DNA of 64,000 bases from Gammaproteobacteria bacterium (GCA_016191245.1 JACPOY010000021.1:62001-126000), one strand, 5' to 3'; shown: positions 1-9,939, counted from the stretch's first letter. Notes: a model not told the origin generated them from the sequence alone. Translations and numbers: made by a program.

Positions 1-1714
1 AGAAGCCATGGCCTTTGTAGGTGATATTGTCACTTAAAATTAATTCAATATCCGTTGCAATGTTAGTAACAAAAGAACGTTGTGCAAGAGGTTTGACAGT
101 AGGTTTATTCTTTGAAATGACAACCACATCTTGAGAAGGGGTTATCATGTCAGGACTCTTTAAACTTTGGATCTCTGCTTGCGGAATAAAAATTTTACCT
201 TCCACTTTCATTAACTTGTCTTTGAGAGTTAATTTCAAATCTGGATCGGCAACAATATAATATTCAGAAGTGTCACTGATAAGAAGTTTCTCACCTTTAA
301 TCGATACTTCCATGGTTTGTGTTGAAAGCTTGCCCACGCCATCAATAGTGAATAAGCCGCTGCCCCAAGTTCCTTTTCCTTTGACATTAATATCTTTATT
401 TTCAAGAAAAATAAATTCTAATTGGTTTAAAAAGGCATTATTTCCTAATGTGGTGGCTCTCATCTTTGCATTTTGTAAAATGACATGGCCTACCCATTGT
501 GGTTGTAATAATGTGCCTTGAAGTTGTAAATCAACATCTAGAGAGCCTCGTATATTGGTTAAGTCAGGTATAAGGGGGGCTAAAGTTTTAATGTTACTAA
601 TATGAGTAACAATAGATCCGGACAATTTATAAGGTTTACTTTTAGCCACTGTGGTTTGAATATCAATGGGATATTGTTCTGAAAACAAAATATGTATTGT
701 TGAAAGAACATTTTTCTCATGCCAATCAACATCAAGCGTTCCACGGCTATTACCAATTTGTTCCCAACGTTTATGTTTTACTTGTAATTTTTCAATTTTC
801 CCATGCCAATGTGAAGTGCTAAGTTTTCCACTCAGCAAAGCATCAATCGGACTGTTATTGTAAACGCCGATCATAGATGCTTCATGTTTTTCCAAGTTAC
901 CTTTGATTTCTAAAGAAATATTTTCAACATGATGTTTACCAAACCTAAAGTCTTTGGTTTGAGCATGAATTTGAATTTGATTTTTAGGATCATCTATTTG
1001 TCGGGAAGGCAGGTAAATATTACCTTTAGTGATGATTGCATCTGTTTGAAATTGTTCTAAATACGGATTTTTAACTAATGTAAGATCCCAATTTACTTTA
1101 ATAGCATTTTGCAAATAGGCTTCTAATTTTCCAAAAGCCCCTTGATAATGGATTTCTTCAATCTTGGCAAGTTCACTGGTTGCCCCAATCACAATTAATT
1201 CGGTTAAGTCATGTGAAAAATCATTCCAATGAATACTGGCCTGTTCAATATGAATATTTTTAATTTTTATCGGAATGGGCAGTGTTTTGTTTAGTTCAAT
1301 TTGTACAGTATGTAAGGTTTCTGTTGTGTTTTCGACAGGTAATCTTAATACTTTATCATTTTCTGATTGATACCAAATAGATAATTGCTGTGCCGTGAGG
1401 TAATCGAGCGTTTTATCTTTTTTAAAAATTTCTGATAACTGCCAGCCTAGTTTAATCGTATGTGCTTTTATTTTGAGTTTGGGACCTTCAAGTGATAATT
1501 CTTTAATTTCCAGATCACTGATTAATCTGCCTTGAAGTTCAGTAAATGTGATGGAATAAGGGGTGTAATCTGTAATAAGATTAATGGCGAGCGTCGCTCC
1601 TTGGGGGGTAAAGACGAGAAAAAAGCCAAAAAGGATCCCCGCAAAAAAAAGCGAACAAAAGAGCTTTAACGTCATTTTAATGAGAGACAACGGTTCAGCA
1701 AAATGACGTAACAT
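1..1714 (-). CDS. tamB: TamB, translocation and assembly module inner-membrane subunit (N-terminal part, cut by window edge)
   Basis: The reverse frame stays open from an ATG at 1714 to the window edge, giving about 571 N-terminal residues. The protein begins MLRHFAEPLSLIKM and has one hydrophobic anchor at about residues 17-37 (LFCSLFFAGILFGFFLVF). A long beta-rich region without cysteine motifs follows, typical of the periplasmic part of TamB/AsmA-like proteins. Near the edge the reading ELILSDNITYKGHGF resembles the start of the conserved DUF490/TamB C-terminal region. TamB spans the periplasm and works with the outer-membrane barrel TamA in envelope assembly or lipid transport. tamA lies on the same strand about 1.1 kb upstream, but an orphan gene on the opposite strand separates them, which is not the usual adjacent arrangement. 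The call rests on architecture plus tamA proximity. Confidence 0.82.
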   Translation of the reverse strand, partial: MLRHFAEPLSLIKMTLKLFCSLFFAGILFGFFLVFTPQGATLAINLITDYTPYSITFTELQGRLISDLEIKELSLEGPKLKIKAHTIKLGWQLSEIFKKDKTLDYLTAQQLSIWYQSENDKVLRLPVENTTETLHTVQIELNKTLPIPIKIKNIHIEQASIHWNDFSHDLTELIVIGATSELAKIEEIHYQGAFGKLEAYLQNAIKVNWDLTLVKNPYLEQFQTDAIITKGNIYLPSRQIDDPKNQIQIHAQTKDFRFGKHHVENISLEIKGNLEKHEASMIGVYNNSPIDALLSGKLSTSHWHGKIEKLQVKHKRWEQIGNSRGTLDVDWHEKNVLSTIHILFSEQYPIDIQTTVAKSKPYKLSGSIVTHISNIKTLAPLIPDLTNIRGSLDVDLQLQGTLLQPQWVGHVILQNAKMRATTLGNNAFLNQLEFIFLENKDINVKGKGTWGSGLFTIDGVGKLSTQTMEVSIKGEKLLISDTSEYYIVADPDLKLTLKDKLMKVEGKIFIPQAEIQSLKSPDMITPSQDVVVISKNKPTVKPLAQRSFVTNIATDIELILSDNITYKGHGF

Positions 1715-1918
1715 GGAAAAATTTTCTGTTTTTCGCATTTTACCTTCAAAGGTAAATGATTAACTTAGGATATTGTACCCCTCCTGAACTAGGCTGTCAC
1801 CTTTAGAAATGGAGTAGGCATCAGGTATGAGTTTGAAAGCAAACACAATATCTTGTATATCTTGCTATTAGTTACTTCGATCGCTAGGATGCCCGATTGT
1901 TCCTTCGGAGTAGCCATC

Positions 1919-2794
1919 ATGTTAGAACCCCATTTCCCAAAGCAAAAATTACAAGATGATCTTAAAAACGTGCAAATCATCGGCTCGATCAAACTTATCA
2001 AGAATAGATTTAAATTGCTTTCTACAAGTGCGAAAATGCATTTTTTAGCTGGATGGCTTAATAACACTGTTAATTCACGCCTGAATCCAAATATTGCAGC
2101 ATTAGATGAAAATGAAAAGCCCATAGTTAAAAGAATGCACCAAATTTGGCGGCAAATGTTATTAAATATTGGCGATAATATGCCTTCTACTCCCATCAGT
2201 GATTTTCGCCGCATGATGGAAAAAGATGTCATCGCGCAACTTGCTCATGAAAATTTAACAACAAGCATACCAACAAGAGAAAAATTAGCTTACTACCGAC
2301 AATTGCTTAGCATCATATCCAAAGGCAATCAGGTGACAGCTCCAGATCCGCAATTAGTGAAAACTGTACGATCAAAAGTTGATCAACAAAGAGTACTTTA
2401 TTTACAAAGTTTTAAATCTAGATTTACTGAATTTTCCATTTCTTTACAGCAAAAAGCATTGAAATTATTATCCCGTCCAAGACTGAATTCAAGATCATTC
2501 TTTAGTTTGTGGGTACAGAAAATACGAAATCAATTTTCAGCTTTAAAAAATGATAATGCAAAAGAAAGTTTTATTGATGATCTCACATCAATACATCAAA
2601 AAAAGCTTGTAGATATTCTAGTTGAGAGACAACGAAAAGCGCTATATATGCGTTGGACAGCATCAGTACCAAAAGCAAAACCAAAACCAAAGCAAATAGT
2701 CGGTAGATGTTTATTTTTACCTGCAGAACCTGTGATTGATCTTACCAAAGATGCAAGTGAATGTGGAAAACGCAAAGCACTCTTTGACTTTTAA
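1919..2794 (+). CDS. hypothetical protein between tamB and tamA
   Basis: I recognise no family. The frame is open from 1853, but the ATG at 1919 has a GGAG eight bases upstream and gives 291 residues (MLEPHFPKQKLQDD...), so I prefer it; ATG 1853 and 1889 are alternatives. The protein is hydrophilic and mostly helical, rich in Lys, Arg and Gln, with no signal peptide or membrane segment. The C-terminal third is basic (KAKPKPKQ), and the end contains the cluster CGKRKALFDF. It lies on the strand opposite to tamA and tamB, convergent with tamA (one base between the two stops), and splits that pair. Size, composition and lack of homologs I can name fit a lineage-specific or effector-like protein, which is inference only. 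Confidence 0.7.
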   Translation: MLEPHFPKQKLQDDLKNVQIIGSIKLIKNRFKLLSTSAKMHFLAGWLNNTVNSRLNPNIAALDENEKPIVKRMHQIWRQMLLNIGDNMPSTPISDFRRMMEKDVIAQLAHENLTTSIPTREKLAYYRQLLSIISKGNQVTAPDPQLVKTVRSKVDQQRVLYLQSFKSRFTEFSISLQQKALKLLSRPRLNSRSFFSLWVQKIRNQFSALKNDNAKESFIDDLTSIHQKKLVDILVERQRKALYMRWTASVPKAKPKPKQIVGRCLFLPAEPVIDLTKDASECGKRKALFDF

Positions 2795-2795
2795 T

Positions 2796-4556
2796 TTATA
2801 GCTCAGGACCAAATGACGCATGGATGCGCCATGAATCAGCAGGTTTGGTCAAAGGTTTTGCAATCGCAAATTTAATCGGGCCAAGTTTTGTTTGCCATTC
2901 TATCCCCACGCCTGTACCAATTTCGGTTTCAACAAAGAGTTCGCGATATGCATTCCCTGCATCAACAAAAGCGAATACACCAAAGGGTTTTTTAACTGTA
3001 TGGGCAAGCTCTAAGCTACCAACAGTTAGATAGGAACCCCCTACAGGGAGACGATTACCATCTTTATCAATTTCATCGGGAAGTGATCGATAGCCATAAC
3101 CGCGTAAACTTTGATCGCCGCCGGCAAAGAAGCGTTGGCTTAATGGTAAGTTCTCACTATCATCTGGCACAGTAAAACCAAAGTCACCTCTGACTAATAG
3201 CCTTGTCGTTTCATTGAAGGCATGGACCCACTTGAGTTGTAAATATGTCTGGAAGAAGGTGGTATCACTAAATAAAGCATCAATAGAACCGCGCATGGTT
3301 AATTCAATTCTTCTACCGCTTGGGGAATTATCTAATTCATGTCTTTTGATTTGAATAAAGGTAATACTGGGCAAGATAAGTTTAGATTGAATAACATCAT
3401 TGGTAATAAAAGCGTTAAATCGCTCATGATGATAGTTAACAGATAAGCGTCGTTGCCATCCACTAATTTCGCGTTCTTCTATAATCCCCGTTTCATAAAT
3501 ATGAGAAGGTTTTTCACTAAATTCATCTTCAAAAATACCCGCTTGCAGTTTGATTTGATCGGTAGCGGGCTGTTTGCCAGGAATGATGTAATCAAGATGT
3601 ATGCGGTTATAAATTTCAGCTAACTGCGCTGTTGCGCTAAAACGATGTCCCAGTGAATTCAAGCGCCTACGTGTCCAGCCTAATTTTCCTCGAACTCCCG
3701 TGTCTGTGCCATACCCTGCGCCAAGAATATATTGGTTGGGTTTTGCATCTTCAAGTTCAACAACCACTGGGACCTTGGTGCTTTGATCTTCTGTTAAGGC
3801 TTTGACATTGACAGAAGAAAAATAGTCACTTTGATTAAGTCTACTTTGTAATATCATTATTTTTTCAGGAGAATAGATATCACCTGGCTGAAAAGGTAAA
3901 TAACGATTAAGAAGTTTATCTGATAGTTCAGTTTTTCCAAAGGACACTTCTCCAAAGAAATGCCTTGGGCCTGTTGCTAGAGTGAGAGTAATCACACTTG
4001 TATTATTATCAATATCAACTTCGACGCGATGTTCGCTGAACATCGCATTTAAATAACCACTTTGTATTGTTTTTGACAGTAAGGCCTTTTTACCCTGTTC
4101 GTAAGATTCATGAACAAACACATCGCCATTTTTTAGTGGAAAAAGTTGCATCAAACCATAAAGTGCAGGATCTTTTTCGCCTTCACCGATGAGATTGAAA
4201 TGTATCGCATTAACATGAATGGCAGGACCAAGCTTGATGTTAAAAGTAGCTTTAATTTTACCATCTACTTGCTCAATATTACTTTGTACATCTGCATGAT
4301 AATAACCAAATGGTTGCAAGGCAGTAATAATTTCCTGACGAGCACGCATGGAAATTTGTTCATTATCTTGGACCAAAGATTCGTCATCAACTGATTCACG
4401 TAATAGACTTAAATTATCACGAATATTAGTTTCAAGATCCGTATTGACGCCGGTGATAGTAACTTGAATGTTGTCTTCTTTTGCTTTGGCAAAACAATAG
4501 GGCAACAAAATTGTACTAAACAAAAATGCAAAAATGATTCTATTTAGGGTTTTCAA
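2796..4556 (-). CDS. tamA: TamA, outer-membrane Omp85-family translocation and assembly protein
   Basis: This 586-residue protein has a signal peptide (about 1-23, ending YCFA). Three POTRA-like modules follow (about 28-270) and then a 16-strand Omp85 barrel. The Omp85 lid-loop signature FFAGGDQSLRGYGYRSL is at about residues 470-487, and the chain ends in a beta signal (SWRIHASFGPEL). It should sit in the outer membrane and pair with TamB. The start codon is TTG at 4556; no in-frame ATG precedes the signal peptide, and the gene overlaps the upstream ABC ATPase gene by 17 bases, so translation is probably coupled to the transporter. Shorter POTRA content than BamA (five) and the TamB neighbour favour TamA. 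Confidence 0.92.
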   Translation of the reverse strand: MKTLNRIIFAFLFSTILLPYCFAKAKEDNIQVTITGVNTDLETNIRDNLSLLRESVDDESLVQDNEQISMRARQEIITALQPFGYYHADVQSNIEQVDGKIKATFNIKLGPAIHVNAIHFNLIGEGEKDPALYGLMQLFPLKNGDVFVHESYEQGKKALLSKTIQSGYLNAMFSEHRVEVDIDNNTSVITLTLATGPRHFFGEVSFGKTELSDKLLNRYLPFQPGDIYSPEKIMILQSRLNQSDYFSSVNVKALTEDQSTKVPVVVELEDAKPNQYILGAGYGTDTGVRGKLGWTRRRLNSLGHRFSATAQLAEIYNRIHLDYIIPGKQPATDQIKLQAGIFEDEFSEKPSHIYETGIIEEREISGWQRRLSVNYHHERFNAFITNDVIQSKLILPSITFIQIKRHELDNSPSGRRIELTMRGSIDALFSDTTFFQTYLQLKWVHAFNETTRLLVRGDFGFTVPDDSENLPLSQRFFAGGDQSLRGYGYRSLPDEIDKDGNRLPVGGSYLTVGSLELAHTVKKPFGVFAFVDAGNAYRELFVETEIGTGVGIEWQTKLGPIKFAIAKPLTKPADSWRIHASFGPEL

Positions 4557-5859
4557 GGCTTAAGATCCCTGAATCATAGTCATATGCAAAAATTTCTGCG
4601 TAACGTCCCCAATCTATCATTACTTTAAACACACGTTCAGCTTCACCCTCTGTGAGAAACTCCTCAAGCTCTTTTAAGAAATATTCTTCATTTTCACGAT
4701 GGTTAGGATTATTGTCTAATGTGTCACGAATATGTTTTGCAAGTGGAACACGTTTTTCTAATTGTTTTGCAAACAATTTCTTTCTTTCAAGAATATTTGC
4801 ACTTGAAAACTGTTTGCCTTCCTCAGTGAGCGTAATATCCCCTTTTGAAACGGTAGCAAAATTGAGAATTTCCAGAGCCTCAGTTAATGGAAAAAGGCTA
4901 TCTGCTTCAAGGTGTAAACTTTCAGCAAGTAAAGGCAAATCGATGGGGCCTCTTTTTTCCTCAAAAGCAAGTTCTTCCACAAAACCGATAAGTTCTGATA
5001 TTTCAGCATCTGGCAATCGATAACCCAATTCCATTTTTTGAAAGTCAGAACCGGCATCCCCGATTCTCACACGCTTGCTTTCGCTAGTTGTCATTAAAGT
5101 ATAAATATCATCAACAAGTTTACGAAAATGTGGATCTTCTGGATTGCGCGGAAGTGGTGTACTGACGTTTAATTCTGCTCGGATACGTCCAGGATCACTT
5201 GCAAAAATGATAATACGATCTGCCATGATGGCAGCTTCTTCAATATTATGAGTGACAAACAATATTCCTTTAGTCCGAGTACGTTTAGCTAACCAAAGAT
5301 CTAAAAGGTCGCCTTTTAAGCTTTCAGAAGTGAGTACATCTAAAGCAGAAAATGGTTCATCCATTAATAACAATTCAGGATCAACGACAAGTGCTCTTGC
5401 AAAACCCACTCGTTGACGCATCCCACCAGATAATTCTTTGGGATAAGCTGATTCAAATCCGTCTAGACCGATGGTATCAATTGCTTTTAAAGCACGTTTT
5501 CGTCTTTGCTGTTTTTCAATGCCTAACGCTTCCAAGCCCAATTCAACATTTTGTAATACGCTAAGCCAAGGTAAAAGAGCAAAATTTTGAAAGACCATGG
5601 CAATACCTTGCACAGGCTCTATCACGTTTTGTCCGCGATAGTTTACTTGCCCACTCGTTGGTTTCATCAAACCAGCAATAATTCGCATCAGGGTTGATTT
5701 ACCAGAGCCAGATTTACCCAAAACAGCTACAATTTCATTTTCATACATGGTGAAATTAATATTTTCAAGTACAACCAATTCTTGTCCTTCAGACGAACGA
5801 AAGGTTTTACGCAAATCTTTGACGGAAAATATTACTTTTTTATCTGAATCAATAGTCAT
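4540..5859 (-). CDS. ABC transporter ATP-binding protein, NitT/TauT type with C-terminal AAA-associated domain
   Basis: The 439-residue protein has a complete ABC ATPase in its first ~260 residues: Walker A GKSGSGKST (48-56), Q-loop VFQNFALLPWL, signature LSGGMRQRVGFARAL, Walker B LLLMDEPFSALD and switch histidine FVTHNIEEA. The resemblance is to NitT/TauT (nitrate, sulfonate, taurine) importers. Residues ~285-435 are an extra helical domain matching the AAA-associated C-terminal domain found on a subgroup of these ATPases. Only two bases separate it from the upstream permease gene, so the two form one operon that continues into tamA. No periplasmic binding protein is encoded nearby, so the substrate cannot be read from the sequence. 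Confidence 0.88.
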   Translation of the reverse strand: MTIDSDKKVIFSVKDLRKTFRSSEGQELVVLENINFTMYENEIVAVLGKSGSGKSTLMRIIAGLMKPTSGQVNYRGQNVIEPVQGIAMVFQNFALLPWLSVLQNVELGLEALGIEKQQRRKRALKAIDTIGLDGFESAYPKELSGGMRQRVGFARALVVDPELLLMDEPFSALDVLTSESLKGDLLDLWLAKRTRTKGILFVTHNIEEAAIMADRIIIFASDPGRIRAELNVSTPLPRNPEDPHFRKLVDDIYTLMTTSESKRVRIGDAGSDFQKMELGYRLPDAEISELIGFVEELAFEEKRGPIDLPLLAESLHLEADSLFPLTEALEILNFATVSKGDITLTEEGKQFSSANILERKKLFAKQLEKRVPLAKHIRDTLDNNPNHRENEEYFLKELEEFLTEGEAERVFKVMIDWGRYAEIFAYDYDSGILSLENPK

Positions 5860-5861
5860 AT

Positions 5862-7601
5862 TTAACCTATATGGAATCTTTCTTCAGCAAAATCATACAA
5901 TTTTTGCCAGACAAAACGATTAATGACAATAACATAGATGCTCATCACCGCTATCCCCAAACCTATTCTTGGAAAATCACCGACAGAAGTGTATTGAGCG
6001 ATATAACTTCCAAGGCCTGTTGAATGTAGTGTTTCTCCACCCCAATTAACAACTTCAGCAACAATACTTGCATTCCAACTTCCGCCAACGGCAGTCATCG
6101 CACCAGTAATGTAATAGGGGAAGATAGCTGGCAAGATAAGTTTTCTCCACCATATCCAACCTCTTAAACCATAATTTTGTGCCACCAGATGCAGTTCTTG
6201 CGGTAAGCTACTTGCCCCTGCAACAACGTTAAATAAAATATACCACTGCGTACCAAGGATAAGCAGAGGAGAGGCCCAAATGTTAATATTTAAATCATAT
6301 TTTAATATTAACATGTATAAAACTGGGTAGACTAAATTCGCTGGGAAGGCTGCAAAAAATTGTGCAATCGGTTGAATAAAGGCAGCTACTTTTGGTTTGA
6401 GTCCAATCCAAACCCCAATGGGGACCCAAAAAATTGAACATAAGCATACCAAAATGGCAATTTTAACAGCAGTAATCGCCCCAAGCCCAAAGACTTGTAA
6501 TACTTCGGATAAATGCACTTCAGTATAAATGAAGCGCGCTAAGATCAAAGATGAACCAACAATACCGATAAATAAAACACTATTCCAAAAAGTAACCATG
6601 GTCCATGATAAGGCATGTTGGACACGAGGCGGCAAAGAGATAGTTTTATGTTTTTTTGAAAAAAATGGAATAGTAATGAGATCACGTAAATAGCGAAATG
6701 AATAAATAACATAGTGAATCAAATGGGCACGATGCAGCAGGTTCAGAAACCAGGTTTCGGTATCTGTTTCAGGGTTGGATTCAATCTTAAATTTTTCTGA
6801 CCAAGCAATGAGAGGACGAAATATAAGTTGATCATAAACTAATATGATGATGAGCATCGTCAGTATGGCATAAGAAATAGCAACATAATTCGTTTGTTGA
6901 GTGGCAACATAAATGTAGGATCCAATGCCTGGCAAAGTAATGCTTTGGTTATTGACTGATATAGCCTCAGATGCCACCACGAAAAACCAACCTGCTGACA
7001 AGGACATCATCATGTTCCAAATCAAGCTGGGAGTCGCAAAGGGTACTTCTAAGCGCCAAAAGCGTTGCCAGGGACTTAACCTAAACATATCTGCGGCTTC
7101 TTTGAGATCTTTAGGGACGGTGCGTAATGATTGGTAAAAAGAAAGCGCCATATTCCATACTTGCGATGTAAAAATAGCAAAAATAGCTGCGCATTCAGGG
7201 CCTAATTGACTGCCTGGAAAAAGATAGATAAAAGCCAAAATGGTGATTGATAAAAATCCTAAAATAGGAACAGATTGCATAATATCGATAAAGGGCAAAA
7301 TAAAACGTTCAGCGCGATGACTTTTAGCAGCCAACGTCGCAACAGTAAAAGTAAATAAGAGAGAGAAAAAAAGTGCGATAGCCATGCGAATGATAGTGGC
7401 AATGGCGTAACGCGGTAGCATGCTAGGATCTAATGAAATGGGAATCTGTTTTCCAAGTTCATAAGGGGCGGCCATTTGTTGTGCACCCCAAACAAGCGAT
7501 GCCAGCACCCCAAATAAAAGGACAAGTATAATAAGATCCCATTGGTTTAATGGAAAATTGGATTTACTTTGTGGCTTACTATAATAAGACTTGTTAGTCA
7601 T
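5862..7601 (-). CDS. ABC transporter permease, fused tandem double-domain (NitT/TauT type)
   Basis: This 579-residue membrane protein holds two copies of the binding-protein-dependent permease domain joined in one chain, about twice the usual ~260-residue length. The first cytoplasmic EAA-type loop reads EAADMFRLSPWQRFWRLEVP (about 168-187). The second reads LVAQNYGLRGWIWWRKLILP (about 480-499). Each half has about six hydrophobic segments, so one molecule could replace a permease dimer. The ATPase follows two bases downstream. The ATG at 7601 lacks a strong ribosome binding site and a MITE-like repeat lies just upstream. The substrate is unknown. Confidence 0.87.
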   Translation of the reverse strand: MTNKSYYSKPQSKSNFPLNQWDLIILVLLFGVLASLVWGAQQMAAPYELGKQIPISLDPSMLPRYAIATIIRMAIALFFSLLFTFTVATLAAKSHRAERFILPFIDIMQSVPILGFLSITILAFIYLFPGSQLGPECAAIFAIFTSQVWNMALSFYQSLRTVPKDLKEAADMFRLSPWQRFWRLEVPFATPSLIWNMMMSLSAGWFFVVASEAISVNNQSITLPGIGSYIYVATQQTNYVAISYAILTMLIIILVYDQLIFRPLIAWSEKFKIESNPETDTETWFLNLLHRAHLIHYVIYSFRYLRDLITIPFFSKKHKTISLPPRVQHALSWTMVTFWNSVLFIGIVGSSLILARFIYTEVHLSEVLQVFGLGAITAVKIAILVCLCSIFWVPIGVWIGLKPKVAAFIQPIAQFFAAFPANLVYPVLYMLILKYDLNINIWASPLLILGTQWYILFNVVAGASSLPQELHLVAQNYGLRGWIWWRKLILPAIFPYYITGAMTAVGGSWNASIVAEVVNWGGETLHSTGLGSYIAQYTSVGDFPRIGLGIAVMSIYVIVINRFVWQKLYDFAEERFHIG

Positions 7602-7690
7602 ATAACATGTTGCTGTGTTTGTTCAATTTATAATAAGTCATTATAAGGTTCTCTTGCCGTAGAAAACTATGGGGAGAGGGAATTAAGAAT

Positions 7691-7796
7691 TTTATAAATC
7701 CACTTGCTCGAAGACGAGAGAAGGTGAGTGCAACGAACCACACTCTCCCTTTGGAATCAAAGGGAGAAGGACCGAAGGGACAGAGGGATTTATAAA
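7691..7796. repeat. MITE-like element with 11-bp terminal inverted repeats
   Basis: The element is bounded by TTTATAAATCC (7691-7701) and its exact reverse complement GGATTTATAAA (7786-7796). Inside is the palindrome CCCTTTGGAATCAAAGGG, which also occurs in the repeats at 41966-42013 and 46865-46988. It carries no transposase gene and fills most of the 296-base gap between the permease gene and ubiC. A reverse-strand open frame crossing it is repeat-derived and not a gene. Confidence 0.75.
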
Positions 7797-7897
7797 CAAC
7801 AAAGTTAAATGACTTCTTACGGTTTGTCTTTGTCAAAGCCCTTTGCTAGCATACCCAAAGCCAAGTGCGAAATTCTAGATTATAACAAGAGCAGGTC

Positions 7898-8452
7898 ATG
7901 ACTGATTTACAATGGTTTAACAATATAGACCAAATGAGACAAAAGCCTTCTGATCTTGTCCATGATTGGTTAACAAAACCCTATATTTTGAGTAGAGCAT
8001 TAAAGCGGGTTTGCCAGAGGCTTGAAGTAAAAATCATTGTTCAACAATTTGAAAATGCTTCTGATGATGAATGCGCTTTGCTTAATATGGATTCAAATCA
8101 GTTAGCCTTTGTACGTCAAGTGTTTTTATGTGGTGATGATATTCCATTTACTTATGGACGAGTTGTTATTCCACCAAAAACCTATGATGCGCATTTCTCT
8201 CAATTTGCCTCTTTAGGCACAAATTTAATTGGCGAAACACTACTATATGATAATCCTGATGTGAGTCGTGGTCCTTTTGAATATGTATATATCCACCGCT
8301 TTCATCCGTTAGAAAAAATGATTTTTAATGAACTGCCTAGAAAAAAGTCACACCAAGATCTGTGGGGAAGACGTTCAGTATTTTCTATTCATGATTCTCC
8401 ATTGCTTGTGATGGAACTATTATTGCCAACATTGCCTGAATATAAAGCTTAA
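7898..8452 (+). CDS. ubiC: chorismate lyase UbiC
   Basis: The 184-residue protein has the UbiC layout: an N-terminal WL/LSRAL stretch, a central block with the conserved arginine in FVRQVFLCGDDIPFTYGRVVIP, a glycine and leucine motif (LGTNLIGETLLYD), and the C-terminal LWGRRSVFSI...LLVMELLLP signature. UbiC converts chorismate to 4-hydroxybenzoate and pyruvate, the first step of ubiquinone synthesis, in the cytosol. Length agrees with the family (~165-190). pabB follows after four bases, so two chorismate-consuming enzymes are co-transcribed. No ubiA lies next to it. Confidence 0.88.
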   Translation: MTDLQWFNNIDQMRQKPSDLVHDWLTKPYILSRALKRVCQRLEVKIIVQQFENASDDECALLNMDSNQLAFVRQVFLCGDDIPFTYGRVVIPPKTYDAHFSQFASLGTNLIGETLLYDNPDVSRGPFEYVYIHRFHPLEKMIFNELPRKKSHQDLWGRRSVFSIHDSPLLVMELLLPTLPEYKA

Positions 8453-8456
8453 TAAC

Positions 8457-9851
8457 ATGGATGATATCGTTTTCCCACTTATTAGCGAAATAGCATGTCC
8501 TGATCCTATAGCCTTGATGACAAATTTCTCGCTTGAAAATGCTATTTTTTTAGATAGTGCCAGAAAAGATAATAAATTGGGTAGATATAGTTTTGTTGGT
8601 ATATCTCCTTTTCAAGTCATCACCTGCAAAAATAAGATGGTGACAATAGGGGATAAAACTTTTCATGCTGATCCTTTTGAAATACTAGAAAATGAATTGA
8701 AGCGTTTTCAACTTCTTCGTTTGCCTGATTATCCGCCATTTCAAGGTGGCGTGGCAGGGATGTTAGGGTATGAGTTAGGAGGATATTTAGAGAAACTCCC
8801 TCAAACCAAAGAAGACGATCTTCAATTTCCTGAGATGATTTTAGGTTTTTATGACCTTGTTATCGCGTGGGATCATCTTCAAGAAAAATCATGGATATTT
8901 TCAAGTGGTTTTCCAGAAAGCTCTACAGATAAACGTTTGCAAAGAGCCCAAGAGAGAATGGCTTGGGCTATCGATTGCATTGCTCATCCTATAAAAGAGT
9001 CAACGACTCCAGTTATCATAGACGAAAAAATTGAATCAACATTTTCAGAAAAATCGTATCAAGAAGCTGTTGAAAAAGTGATAGAGTACATTCGGGCTGG
9101 GGATATTTTTGAAGCAAATATTTCCCAACGTTTTAGCACACGCATGCCTGAAACATTAACTCCTTTTATGCTGTATTGTAAATTGCGTCAAAAAAATCCA
9201 GCACCTTTTGCGGCTTTTTTACAGCATAAAGGATGGAGTGTGGCTTCCGCCTCGCCTGAACGTTTTTTGAAGCTTCATGATCACCATGTTGAGGCTAGGC
9301 CAATTAAAGGAACGCGCCCACGGTTTCAAGATAGTGAAAAAGATCATGCAAGCCAGCAAGAGCTTATTCATAGCGAAAAAGATTGGGCTGAAAACGTGAT
9401 GATTGTTGATTTAATGCGTAATGATCTTTCAAGAGTTTGTTTAGCGCATAGTATCAATGTACCGCAATTATGCAAACTGGAAAGTTTTGCTACGGTTCAC
9501 CACCTTGTTTCTGTTGTTGAAGGTAAGCTCAATAAAGATAACAACACTATTGATTTACTAAAAGCCACTTTTCCGGGTGGTTCAATTACAGGGGCACCTA
9601 AAATACGCGCAATGGAAATCATATCTGAGATAGAGCCTAAGGTGAGAGGACCTTATTGTGGGAGCATGGGATATATTGGGTTTAATGGTGATATGGACTT
9701 ATCCATTACTATCCGTACCTATGCTATTTCCGAGCAAATGATTACCTTTCAAACAGGGGGAGCGATTACGGTGGATTCCCAAGCTTTAGAAGAATATGAA
9801 GAAACCTTAGTGAAAGCGCACGCATTAAGACGTACTTTGCTGGAGCCATAG
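8457..9851 (+). CDS. pabB: aminodeoxychorismate synthase component I PabB
   Basis: This 464-residue chorismate-binding enzyme contains PIKGTRPR (282-289), ENVMIVDLMRNDLSR (312-326) and FPGGSITGAPKIRAMEII (about 374-391). The lysine in PIKGT is the residue by which PabB differs from anthranilate synthase TrpE (PIAGT), so PabB is preferred. It makes 4-amino-4-deoxychorismate from chorismate using ammonia from a PabA glutaminase, feeding folate synthesis. The start codon is four bases after ubiC. No pabA or pabC is present in the window. Confidence 0.92.
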   Translation: MDDIVFPLISEIACPDPIALMTNFSLENAIFLDSARKDNKLGRYSFVGISPFQVITCKNKMVTIGDKTFHADPFEILENELKRFQLLRLPDYPPFQGGVAGMLGYELGGYLEKLPQTKEDDLQFPEMILGFYDLVIAWDHLQEKSWIFSSGFPESSTDKRLQRAQERMAWAIDCIAHPIKESTTPVIIDEKIESTFSEKSYQEAVEKVIEYIRAGDIFEANISQRFSTRMPETLTPFMLYCKLRQKNPAPFAAFLQHKGWSVASASPERFLKLHDHHVEARPIKGTRPRFQDSEKDHASQQELIHSEKDWAENVMIVDLMRNDLSRVCLAHSINVPQLCKLESFATVHHLVSVVEGKLNKDNNTIDLLKATFPGGSITGAPKIRAMEIISEIEPKVRGPYCGSMGYIGFNGDMDLSITIRTYAISEQMITFQTGGAITVDSQALEEYEETLVKAHALRRTLLEP

Positions 9852-9939
9852 GCTGATATTTTATTTATAATATTGAAATGTACTCATAGATGAAATACAC
9901 TTAGTTATCTAATTGTATTAGTTGGGAAGCAATGATCCA

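Noticed and set aside
1789..2232. Minus-strand frame within the orphan gene at 1919
   Set aside because: Antisense shadow; the plus frame has a good binding site and longer coherent protein.
7594..7836. Reverse-strand open frame of 80 codons upstream of the permease
   Set aside because: It is mostly the MITE-like repeat read as protein and has no independent support.
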